Shown one piece after another: positions 27,014 through 33,185 of a stretch of 33,185 bases of DNA. The position numbers were made by a program, and so were the translations under genes. Source of the DNA: an uncultured Sphingomonadales bacterium (GTDB lineage Bacteria; Pseudomonadota; Alphaproteobacteria; Sphingomonadales; Sphingomonadaceae). The notes beneath the pieces are model-generated. The model was not told where the DNA came from. It was given only the letters and a program-made list of their open reading frames with translations, and made no database searches. The stretch lies in NCBI GenBank assembly GCA_903848655.1, contig CAINGT010000125.1, positions 1 through 33,185 of the forward strand, written 5' to 3'. The first letter of the stretch is position 1, and every line of letters starts with the position of its first letter.

Positions 27014-28045
27014 TTAATGCCCGATTTCATCCGCCAGCAACCCGACCGACAGCGCATAGAAATTCGAACAGTTGTAATCGAGGATCACGCGGTAATTGCC
27101 GGTGAGCAACCATGCCCCGCGCCCCGGCCCATCAGGCTCGAACAGCGTCGCAAACGTGGTGTCATCGGGCCAGGTGCCCCGCGCCGGAACGATCCCGGCG
27201 GCGCGCCATTCGGCCATCGTGCGCCAGCGCGAATGGCGCGTGAACACTTGCGGGCAGCGCGGGCTGACGAGCCGTGTCGCCAATGCCGTCCGGTCAAACC
27301 CGGCGGGCACGCTGACCGCAATGCCCCACGGTTCGCCCGGCCGCCACCCGGCATCACGAAAATAGTTGGCGATGGAGGCCAGCGTATCGGCGCGGCTGGT
27401 CCAGATATCGGCCAGCCCGTCACCATCGGCATCTTGCGCCACACGCAGATAGACGCTCGGCAAGAACTGCGGATTGCCGAACGCCCCCGCCCAGCTTCCA
27501 CGCAACCGCGTCCGCGGCACCCCCCGGTCGATCATTTTCAACAAAGCGATGAATTCTTCGGAAAACAGATGCCGCCGCCGCCCTTCATACGCGAGCGAAG
27601 CCAGCGCGCGCGGCAAATCAAACGTCCCGGTAAACCCGCCATACCCCGTTTCATGCCCCCAGATCGCCAGCACGACCGGCCCCGGCACACCATAACGCGC
27701 TTCGGTCGCGGCAATCAGCGCGCGCGATCCCGCAAAAATCGCCCGTCCGCGCGCAATCCGCCCGGCATCGAGATGGCTGCGCCGATAAGCCGCGAACGAG
27801 GCCCCCGATCCCGGCGCACCCCCCGGCTGACGCCGATCATGCCACACGACCGAAGGATCATACGTCAGCGTATCGATCACCGCATGGATCGTATCCTCAC
27901 GCACCCCCTGCGCCCGCGCCCGCACCGCCAAAGCCTGCAAAAACGCACCAAACCCGCCGTCCGGCACCGGTTCCGCAGCCCCGCGCCCCGGCAAAACCGC
28001 GCAAAGCGCCAGCACGAGCGCCACCATCCGAACCATCCCGATCAT
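27014..28045 (-). CDS. Lytic murein transglycosylase, MltB family
   Basis: This enzyme cleaves the MurNAc-GlcNAc bond with formation of 1,6-anhydroMurNAc in the periplasm. The 343-residue protein has a signal peptide (MVRMVALVLALCAVLPGRGAA) without a lipobox, so it should be soluble, unlike E. coli MltB. The catalytic Glu is probably Glu132 in IWGHETGYGGFTG. RGSWAGAFGNPQFLPS and DADGDGLADIW (a calcium-loop-like segment) are typical of the SLT_2/MltB branch. A GTG at 28063 would add six residues; the ATG at 28045 fits the signal peptide better. It is first in the minus-strand cell-wall and replication block. Confidence 0.92.
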   Translation of the reverse strand: MIGMVRMVALVLALCAVLPGRGAAEPVPDGGFGAFLQALAVRARAQGVREDTIHAVIDTLTYDPSVVWHDRRQPGGAPGSGASFAAYRRSHLDAGRIARGRAIFAGSRALIAATEARYGVPGPVVLAIWGHETGYGGFTGTFDLPRALASLAYEGRRRHLFSEEFIALLKMIDRGVPRTRLRGSWAGAFGNPQFLPSVYLRVAQDADGDGLADIWTSRADTLASIANYFRDAGWRPGEPWGIAVSVPAGFDRTALATRLVSPRCPQVFTRHSRWRTMAEWRAAGIVPARGTWPDDTTFATLFEPDGPGRGAWLLTGNYRVILDYNCSNFYALSVGLLADEIGH

Positions 28046-28155
28046 GAGACCCCTGTCGCACACACCAGCGCATCAGGGAATCCCCGATCACGCCACCGCC
28101 CCAGCGAAAATTCCTTGCCTTCACCGCGCGCATGACTATCGCACAACGCCAATGC

Positions 28156-28245
28156 GGACAGGTGGCCGAGTGGTTTAAGGCAGCGGTCTTGAAAACCGCC
28201 GTGGGTGCAAGCCCACCGTGGGTTCGAATCCCACCCTGTCCGCCA
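28156..28245 (+). tRNA. tRNA-Ser, anticodon TGA
   Basis: A 90-base class II tRNA gene. The acceptor stem is GGACAGG/CCTGTCC, followed by discriminator G and an encoded CCA. The anticodon stem-loop reads GGTCTTGAAAACC, giving anticodon TGA for UCA and related serine codons. The long variable arm (CGTGGGTGCAAGCCCACCG) is diagnostic of tRNA-Ser. The T-arm has GGTTCGAATCC. It borders the AT-rich accessory segment. Confidence 0.97.
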
Positions 28246-28409
28246 TAAGAGCATTGATTCCCAAGATAATTTTTGAATGCTCGGCAAATATTGCTATTAC
28301 GGCTCCCTGATAGCGCGTGTGGGTGAAGCACCACGCGGCTAGACGCTCTCGCGTCGAGACCCGGCCGATCATCGACAAGCGCACCCCGCGTACGCATGAC
28401 GAGCCATGA

Positions 28410-28651
28410 CGTGCCCAGGCAGCACCAGCTCTGGTTGACGATATCAAGGCCATTTGCGCAGCGCAGCATGACCCGCAACGGCTGTTCGCGCGCAAACCCA
28501 AGGCCTCAAACACCACGGTTTCTAACTGGGAGCAAGTCAAGAAGCGGCCACGGGGGTGTCGGGACTGAGACTGCTGTCGATTATCCAGCGCAGAAAACGT
28601 GAGGCGGTTGCGTTGGTCGCAGTACGAACGGTACGGAATGGCATTGATTGA
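28410..28651 (+). pseudogene. Remnant of an HTH (HigA/YiaG-like) antitoxin-type regulator, frameshifted
   Basis: From 28410 the plus strand reads an HTH-type C-terminus: ALVDDIKAI, then LFARKPKASNTTVSNWEQ, then KKRPRG. The frame then meets a stop at 28566-28568. Moving to another frame at 28562 gives GLRLLSIIQRRKREAVALVA, the expected continuation ending at TGA 28649-28651. Restoring one G in the G-run at 28552-28556 would rejoin the halves. The pattern (FA, TVS-WEQ, KRPRG, LRLLSII, EAVA) matches small XRE-family antitoxins of the HigA/COG2944 type. In the first frame a stop lies at 28407-28409 and no clear start is visible. No toxin partner is seen. The remaining DNA from 28246 to 28409 shows no gene. 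Confidence 0.6.
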
Positions 28652-28668
28652 GCGACTAGCATCAGGAA

Positions 28669-28725
28669 AGCATGATGCCAAAAATTTGCGCCCAGATCTT
28701 GTCAAAAAATCACGCGGAAAAAATT
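28669..28725 (+). repeat. Decayed copy of the mosaic repeat (hairpin 1 part)
   Basis: AGCATGATGC (28669-28678), AAAAA, then after a fixed interval AAAAAATCACGCG (28704-28716) and AAAA match the first half of the repeat at the same spacing as the intact copies. The 16 bases of the loop and inner arm do not match, and the second hairpin is absent. It is either an eroded copy or a relic left by recombination. Confidence 0.45.
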
Positions 28726-29422
28726 TGAGGGTGATTGCGGTTTAATGAAACGTCATCACCCTCTATAAATGGAGGTATCGCATAAATTTCGTAAAAGATC
28801 AGAAAATTTCCTATCGAAATTTCATTTTTTTTCAATAAAAAAATTAAAAATTGCAATGAGTATAATTATAAACATATTCCTAATTCATTTGAATTACTGT
28901 CAAAATTGCACGTGCTCTTGCAAATTTCACACCTAATGCAAATTCTAGCCTGGCACAGTTATCGATAAAAAGAACATTTGCTTGAGTGGTGTCCTGCCAA
29001 TCACTCTCCGATCCATCGGGATTCCAAACAGTAAACCGCTGAATAAAAGCGATGGCTTCTGAAGAATATATTTCTCTATCTCCCGGATTTGGCAATTTTG
29101 ATATGGTAGGTACAATTTTTATGTCATTTAATGTTGTTGCAGCATAGACATTTGCCCCCTTTGGGAAAGGTTTTTCCATAATATATTCAACAAGTATAAA
29201 TGAATCAGAGATAAAGCCGCTATCAGCGGTTAGCGTGAAACACCAAATATTTGGCATATAAGTGACCCTTAGTGCAAATCACAGTCAGGATTGACTGTAC
29301 GTTCAAAATAACAAATCTAATGGAAATACGCAATTGCAAGATTTCAGCGAAACCGCACCATGGGAATGGGCACAAATATACGCTTTATGTCAGAAAAATG
29401 ACAAAACTAGTAAAAACAAGTA
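28726..29422. other. AT-rich segment of probable foreign origin
   Basis: Base composition changes abruptly here. The 60 bases 28801-28860 contain only 11 G or C, against a strongly GC-rich surrounding. The segment lies between the decayed repeat downstream of tRNA-Ser and the methyltransferase gene. It includes inverted AAATTTCG...CGAAATTT (about 28781-28831) followed by a T-run, and one open reading frame at 28880-29257. No integrase, transposase or second copy of the tRNA-Ser 3' end is visible, so any mobile element has been reduced to a scar. Confidence 0.7.
28880..29257 (-). CDS. Unrecognised 125-residue protein in AT-rich DNA
   Basis: I do not recognise this protein. It starts at an ATG at 29257 with AAGGG about eight bases upstream, which argues for expression. 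No signal peptide or membrane segment stands out. It is mixed in composition, with acidic and polar stretches (SSEAIAFIQRFTVWNPDG, SDWQDTTQANVLFIDN) and a final hydrophobic-basic segment (GVKFARARAILTVIQMN). Codon use is AT-biased, unlike all neighbours, so it was probably acquired recently. It could be a small cargo or immunity-type protein, but nothing in the sequence shows that. Confidence 0.6.
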   Translation of the reverse strand: MPNIWCFTLTADSGFISDSFILVEYIMEKPFPKGANVYAATTLNDIKIVPTISKLPNPGDREIYSSEAIAFIQRFTVWNPDGSESDWQDTTQANVLFIDNCARLEFALGVKFARARAILTVIQMN

Positions 29423-30193
29423 TCATGTTGGTTTGGGAAGCCCAATCGCCTTCTCGGCAACCAGAATCCACATAAGCGACAGTGCCACGCCGAACGCGGG
29501 CTTGGACTGGATAATAGTCAGGCCAGCGTCCTTGAACGCGGCGGCGTAGGCGTGGGTTGGCACGTAGTCGCCGATCACCACGCGCCCACCGGGCTTGAGA
29601 ACGCGTGCGATCTCGTGACACGCCCGCGCCTGATCGAGCTTGGGCTCGATATTGTGGAGGCAGAGTAGCGACACTGCGCGATCAAAGCTGGCATCGGGAA
29701 ACGGCAAAGCGCGCGCGTCGCCGGTTTGCACATCGACCCGGTCCGCCACCGCTTCGACAGTGGCGTTGCGCATGGTCGCTGCGGACGAATTGTTGGAAAG
29801 GTCTTTTGCCGACCACACGTCAATGCCGATGACCCTGCCACGCGGCGTTCGCTTGGCCGCGCCGACCAGCAGCAGGCCAGCACCCGTGCCGACATCAAGG
29901 ACTGTTTCATCGCCGCACAGCCCGCACAAGTGGATTATGTGGTCGCGCGTGCGCAATTTGCCGACGAAGGCATACAGCACCATCAGCAACCCGAAGAACA
30001 GCGGCACTGCGCCAACCAAAGCAGCGACACTTCCAGTGTAACGCCAAAAGGGGCTGGCAATGCCGGGTGCGAGCACAGTGATCAAGCAACCGGACCAGAC
30101 CCCTGCTGCTCCGCCAAACAAAAGGCCGAGCATAATGCCCGGAGCATCAAAGCCATAGACGGCGCGCGCGCGAGGGCTGGCGTATTGGGGCAA
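29423..30193 (-). CDS. Membrane-anchored class I SAM-dependent methyltransferase
   Basis: A 256-residue protein with two N-terminal membrane helices (about 18-40 and 52-75) followed by a methyltransferase domain. Motif I is ETVLDVGTGAGLLLVGAAK (about 96-114), followed by VIGIDVW, and GDARALPFPDASFDRAVSLL carries the later SAM-site residues. ARVLKPGGRVVIGDYV is motif III. The likely substrate is a membrane lipid or small molecule, which is inference. The start codon is TTG at 30193, with TCAGGA eight to nine bases upstream; the first internal ATG would delete part of the first helix. It is a single gene bordered by the AT-rich segment. Confidence 0.85.
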   Translation of the reverse strand: MPQYASPRARAVYGFDAPGIMLGLLFGGAAGVWSGCLITVLAPGIASPFWRYTGSVAALVGAVPLFFGLLMVLYAFVGKLRTRDHIIHLCGLCGDETVLDVGTGAGLLLVGAAKRTPRGRVIGIDVWSAKDLSNNSSAATMRNATVEAVADRVDVQTGDARALPFPDASFDRAVSLLCLHNIEPKLDQARACHEIARVLKPGGRVVIGDYVPTHAYAAAFKDAGLTIIQSKPAFGVALSLMWILVAEKAIGLPKPT

Positions 30194-30305
30194 GCAGAAA
30201 ATCCTGACTAATCAAGAAAATCGCACCTAACATATTGCAGATTTGCGTCTAGCGCATTGGGCGACCAACACCCAGCATCACCCCCTGCGGCGTTAATCTA
30301 TCGCC

Positions 30306-30938
30306 TTAAGTGGCGCAGAGCTTCCGCAAGTCCATCGCCATGCCGTCCAGCGCATCGGCAAAGGCCCCGTTGATGGCGCGTTGCAGGGTGTCGGTTCCGC
30401 CTGACCAGTACGCGGTGCGGGAAATTCGGCCACGGTAGACATGGTCGGTCGCTTGGCTGTTTGTGGGTGGCCGCGCTGCGCCCGGTTCGTCCAGCGCGGT
30501 CACACGCAGCACTACACTGCCGGTGTAGGTCTCGGGCGAGCCGGTTATCCATGCCGATTCAAAAGTGACCCTCACGCGCCGTGGCGGCGTGCCTGTGGGA
30601 ACCACGCCATCAAACAGGGGCGTAACGCCGCGGATGGGTAGTCCCCCGAGCACGGCCCGGAGCCAAGCCCCGGTGTCCGTGGGAGCGAGGACACCGCGCC
30701 CCGCTATCACCCCAACGATCTGGGGCGATTGGCGCTTGTCAACGATTTCGGCGATCGTGACCGGGCAGGTCGCCGCACCGGCCGACAGCATTGATACCAT
30801 GCCAACGCGTTCGCTGTAGGTGGCGGTAAGTTGCGCCTGGGTGCGGGCCTCGGCCGACATACAGCAAACGCCGGACGCGAGGGCCAGCATAATGCCGACC
30901 GTCGCTGCGATGGCGCCGCTCGAACGCAACCGCCGCAC
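30306..30938 (-). CDS. Exported protein of unknown function, second of a coupled pair
   Basis: I do not recognise this family. I place the start at the GTG at 30938, which shares its G with the upstream stop (TAGTG), giving 210 residues with a signal peptide: basic MRRLRSSG, hydrophobic IAATVGIMLALASGV, and AEA before the mature part near residue 31. The open frame extends 17 codons further, but that would overlap the upstream gene by 52 bases. The mature part looks beta-rich (VRVTFESAWITG, TGSVVLRVTALD), has paired cysteines at 25-26 in the leader region and a C-terminal ALDGMAMDLRKLCAT. It is presumably translated only after its partner. Confidence 0.7.
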   Translation of the reverse strand: MRRLRSSGAIAATVGIMLALASGVCCMSAEARTQAQLTATYSERVGMVSMLSAGAATCPVTIAEIVDKRQSPQIVGVIAGRGVLAPTDTGAWLRAVLGGLPIRGVTPLFDGVVPTGTPPRRVRVTFESAWITGSPETYTGSVVLRVTALDEPGAARPPTNSQATDHVYRGRISRTAYWSGGTDTLQRAINGAFADALDGMAMDLRKLCAT

Positions 30939-31843
30939 TACAGCGATTGCGCCACGATGAAGCCAGGGCCGCCATCCCCGTCGTTCCACAGCAGCGTGCC
31001 GGACGTGTTGGTGGGCACCAGCCGACCCGTGAAGCCATAGAGCGTGGTACGCTTGTGGTCCTTGGCGGTCAGCGCCGTGATATCGGCATCAGTCAGCGTC
31101 AGCGCGCGTGGCATAAGCGCACCAATCTGGCTAAACGCCTTGGTCAGGGCCGCACGGGCCAGCTTGGCACCATCCGCCGCCCACAGCGCGGCATTGGCCT
31201 GCATGTTCGCGCCTGTAGCGGGCAGGGCGACGATAGCAGTGATGGTCTGGTGAAAGGCAAGGTTCTTGGGCAGCAGACGCGTTTCGGGCTTGGCCGGATT
31301 GGCAGTGCCGATGGCCTTGTTGGCGAAATCGATCGAGGCGACAACGCGGACCGTCACGAAGTCCGGCGACAGATCGTAAGTATATTCAATAAAAGCGACT
31401 TGCGCGTTCGCGCCGGCATCGAGCACTGCGCTGCGGCCCAGCATCGAACTGTCGCGGGTGAAGACCGGTGGTGTCGAGTTCATCCATCCCAGACCCGCCA
31501 GGCCCGTCTGTGTCGCACTGACGGCCAGCGCGTCGGCATCGAAACCGGTCATGGCAACGCGGATCGGCTCAATCGCAGCTTCGGCCTTTTTGGTCCGCGC
31601 GGCGTTCTGCGATGCCGCCAACAGCCCGCCAAGCAGGCCGCCGCCGGTTGCCTCGGCAAGCATAGACGCGTTTATGTTGGATTTGATTTCAGTCTGAGCG
31701 ACCGCAACCTGCACGCTGCGGCCACCGGGCACGGCCCGTGCCTGTTCGGTAACGACGACCGGCGCGTTCTTTGCCAATGCTGCGGTCGAAACGGACGAAA
31801 AAGTCAGCGCGATGCACAGACCAGCACGAAACCAATAATGCAT
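30938..31843 (-). CDS. Exported protein of unknown function, first of a coupled pair
   Basis: A 301-residue protein with a signal peptide (MHYWFRAGLCIALTFSSVST then AALA) and probable cleavage near residue 24. The ATG at 31843 follows AAAGGGA at a good distance, better than the in-frame TTG at 31864. A glycine-rich hydrophobic stretch, EATGGGLLGGLLAAS, lies at about residues 65-79. The rest has alternating strands (VTVRVVASIDFANKAIG) and a helical TDADITALTAK segment. No catalytic motif is visible. It ends by overlapping the next gene at TAGTG, so the two products probably act together in the periplasm or outer envelope. Function is not known to me. Confidence 0.75.
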   Translation of the reverse strand: MHYWFRAGLCIALTFSSVSTAALAKNAPVVVTEQARAVPGGRSVQVAVAQTEIKSNINASMLAEATGGGLLGGLLAASQNAARTKKAEAAIEPIRVAMTGFDADALAVSATQTGLAGLGWMNSTPPVFTRDSSMLGRSAVLDAGANAQVAFIEYTYDLSPDFVTVRVVASIDFANKAIGTANPAKPETRLLPKNLAFHQTITAIVALPATGANMQANAALWAADGAKLARAALTKAFSQIGALMPRALTLTDADITALTAKDHKRTTLYGFTGRLVPTNTSGTLLWNDGDGGPGFIVAQSL

Positions 31844-31899
31844 AAATTTCCCTTTGTTAATCAAGTTCAGCGAAGCAATGGCAAGTGCGATGACTTCCC

Positions 31900-31935
31900 A
31901 AAAAAACGCCTCTCATGCATAAGTGGTCGAGGCGT
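31900..31935 (-). terminator. Rho-independent terminator of the LysR gene
   Basis: On the minus strand CGCCTC (31934-31929) pairs with GAGGCG (31912-31907) around a 16-base loop and is followed immediately by seven T (31906-31900). It lies 140 bases beyond the LysR stop and just before the exported pair, so it separates the two units. The 31844-32077 interval holds nothing else I can identify. Confidence 0.7.
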
Positions 31936-32077
31936 GCACAAAGCGGTTAACGTTGTCAAGACACCACACTATGGCCTGAATTGAACGATCGCTGCCAACG
32001 CGTCGGCGAATTTGCGGTCGGTTCCCGCCATGCTTATGCTGATATCCCCGCCTGTCACCACTCGATTTTTCCGGTAA

Positions 32078-32989
32078 TCAGCCGCCAGCTTGCGCAAGTT
32101 CGCGCAATTTTTGCCGAAGCCAGACCAGAATGCGGTCATTGCTGCGATAGTCTGCCCAGACCATGACAATGCCTAGTCTTGTTTCACGCAGCGGTGGTTC
32201 GGCCAGGGTCAGATTTAAGGGCGCGGCCAGCCGGGTGGCATAGGCACGCGAAATCGTGGTGACGCTGTCGGTGGTTGCGACAATGTCCACCGCTGCGCGG
32301 AAAGTCGGGACAATGGCTGCGATTTTGCGCGTGATCCCGGCGGCTGCCAGTTCGGCATCTATGTCAGAGGCACGATCCCCCAGCAACGATATGATCACGC
32401 TGGGATAAGTTGCATAATGGGCGATGGACCAGTCCCCGACAACCGGATGACCCCGACGCAGGACAACAGCAAGCCGGTCGTCCAGCAACGGAGCGGACAA
32501 AGCGCCGCGCGGCAAAGGCGTGGTGTCGAGCGCGAAGGCCAGATCGATTTCACCGACGCGCATCCTTTCGGGCACAGTCGGGCTCATCGGTACCCATTCA
32601 AGCACAATCCCCGGCGCTTCTGATGCGACACGGTGCACAAGCGGTGCCAGCAGCAGTTCGGCTTGCGCATCGGTCATCGCCAGGCGCAGCACGCGGTCTT
32701 CGCCAGCGGGGTCAAACACCGGTTCGGCCAGCATGGTTTGCAGTTGCGCCAGCAACGCCGCCAACGGCTGGCGCAAAGCGTCGGCGCGGGGCGAGAGCAG
32801 ATAAGTGCCCGGCCCGCGCACCAGCAGCGGATCGCCAAGCATGTCGCGCAAGCGCGCGAGCGCGCGGCTCATTGCGGGTTGGCTCAAGCCCACTTCGTCA
32901 CCCGCGCGCGTAACATTGCGATGCCGCAGCAGCGCTTCGAGCACTGGCAGGAGATTGAGGTCAAGCGCGCGTAAATGCTTCATCTGCAT
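32078..32989 (-). CDS. LysR family transcriptional regulator
   Basis: A 303-residue LysR-type regulator. The N-terminal winged HTH is clear: LDLNLLPVLEALLRHRNVTRA then GLSQPAMSRALARLRD (residues 9-48). The C-terminal two-lobe effector domain starts near 95 (DRVLRLAMTDAQAELL). The ligand is unknown; the domain shape resembles NodD/NahR-type regulators, which often sense aromatic compounds, but that is a weak inference. Two ATG codons six bases apart (32989 and 32983) are possible starts. It is divergent from the gene beginning at 33183, which is a likely target because LysR proteins usually control a divergent neighbour, though repeat copy D lies between. Confidence 0.93.
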   Translation of the reverse strand: MQMKHLRALDLNLLPVLEALLRHRNVTRAGDEVGLSQPAMSRALARLRDMLGDPLLVRGPGTYLLSPRADALRQPLAALLAQLQTMLAEPVFDPAGEDRVLRLAMTDAQAELLLAPLVHRVASEAPGIVLEWVPMSPTVPERMRVGEIDLAFALDTTPLPRGALSAPLLDDRLAVVLRRGHPVVGDWSIAHYATYPSVIISLLGDRASDIDAELAAAGITRKIAAIVPTFRAAVDIVATTDSVTTISRAYATRLAAPLNLTLAEPPLRETRLGIVMVWADYRSNDRILVWLRQKLRELAQAGG

Positions 32990-33048
32990 GGTTGCTATAT
33001 AAAACTTGCATTTTGTGCATAGTCAAGCCTGCGGTAGGGCGGTTGCGC

Positions 33049-33154
33049 TAGAGCATGATGCGAAAAAGTGGGCACCGGTTTTTCGCAAAAAAACATGCGA
33101 AAACAAAGACTCCTAGAGCATGATGCGATTCTTTCTTATCGCATCATGCTCTAG
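33049..33154 (+). repeat. Mosaic palindromic intergenic repeat, copy D
   Basis: This intact copy runs TAGAGCATGATGCGAAAAAG ... CATGCTCTAG. Hairpin 1 pairs GCGAAAAA with TTTTTCGC around GTGGGCACCGG. Hairpin 2 pairs AGAGCATGATGCGAT with ATCGCATCATGCTCT (15 bp). Its second hairpin uses CATGATGCGAT where copies B and C use GGAATGCGAT, so there are two sub-variants. It occupies most of the gap between the LysR gene and the next plus-strand gene. Confidence 0.9.
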
Positions 33155-33170
33155 CGGGCATGGCTGACGC

Positions 33171-33185
33171 AGGAGGGTTGAGATG
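33171..33185 (+). promoter_or_regulatory. Ribosome binding site and ATG of a gene leaving the window
   Basis: AGGAGG (33171-33176) stands six bases before an ATG at 33183-33185, the last codon in the window. This is an ideal spacing and the strongest Shine-Dalgarno seen here. A plus-strand gene therefore starts at the edge; its identity cannot be known from this window. An earlier ATG at 33160 has no such signal. Confidence 0.65.

Noticed and set aside
28042-28705. Minus-strand frames containing GWDSNPRW and GFEPTV segments
   Set aside because: These are antisense translations of the tRNA-Ser gene, a well-known source of spurious proteins.
28220-29422. Attachment-site duplication of the tRNA-Ser 3' end
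   Set aside because: I looked for a second TTCGAATCCCACC-like copy downstream and found none, so integration at this tRNA is not shown directly.
29298-29549. Plus-strand frame with protein-like QDFSETAPWEWAQIYALC
   Set aside because: It has no ATG or GTG start after the stop at 29292-29294, is short and runs antisense into the methyltransferase. It may be a relic but cannot be supported.
31969-32169. Minus-strand 66-codon frame at the LysR 3' end
   Set aside because: It overlaps the LysR coding sequence in another frame, and no ribosome site is visible.

Overview
The window is high-GC chromosomal DNA from an alphaproteobacterium, most likely a member of the Sphingomonadales close to Novosphingobium or Sphingomonas. 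The evidence is the order dusB-ntrB-ntrC-ntrY-ntrX-hfq-hflX, a fused ispDF gene, an NtrX without the sigma-54 contact loop, an Hfq with two Sm domains in one chain, and a family of short mosaic palindromic repeats between transcription units. Genus-level assignment is inference.

Layout. Positions 45-4494 (minus) hold gyrA, a DUF952 protein and trmFO, tightly packed. Divergent from gyrA is an exported helical-repeat protein (4792-6114). A repeat and a hairpin terminator separate it from a beta-carbonic anhydrase (minus). lipA and a COQ10-like START protein follow on the plus strand. They converge, with a 61-base coding overlap, on pncC (CinA C-terminal type), which lies downstream of ispDF (minus).

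Positions 10213-19639 (plus) form a long block: dusB, the NtrB/NtrC and NtrY/NtrX two-component pairs, a tandem Hfq and the GTPase HflX, with 1- or 4-base overlaps at dusB/ntrB, ntrB/ntrC and hfq/hflX. The block links nitrogen-responsive signalling with RNA-level control. mazG converges on it. A repeat and tRNA-Arg(TCT) follow.

Positions 20900-28045 (minus) are a compact housekeeping and cell-wall block in transcription order mltB, dacC, tmk, holB, metG, tatD, a PhnP-like metallo-hydrolase and a 63-residue membrane protein. Five of its seven junctions are 3- or 4-base stop/start overlaps. tRNA-Ser(TGA) stands just upstream on the other strand.

Positions 28246-33185 are the accessory part. 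Beyond tRNA-Ser are a frameshifted HTH (antitoxin-like) pseudogene, a decayed repeat copy and an AT-rich stretch with one unrecognised gene. Then come a membrane-anchored methyltransferase, two translationally coupled exported proteins of unknown function, a LysR regulator with its own terminator, a fourth intact repeat, and the ribosome binding site and start codon of a gene that leaves the window.

Most notable: the two-domain Hfq, whose second domain has lost rim and distal-face residues; a repeat copy with a symmetric insertion in both hairpin arms that also supplies the C-terminus of trmFO; the unexplained exported pair at 30306-31843; and the tRNA-adjacent AT-rich scar.
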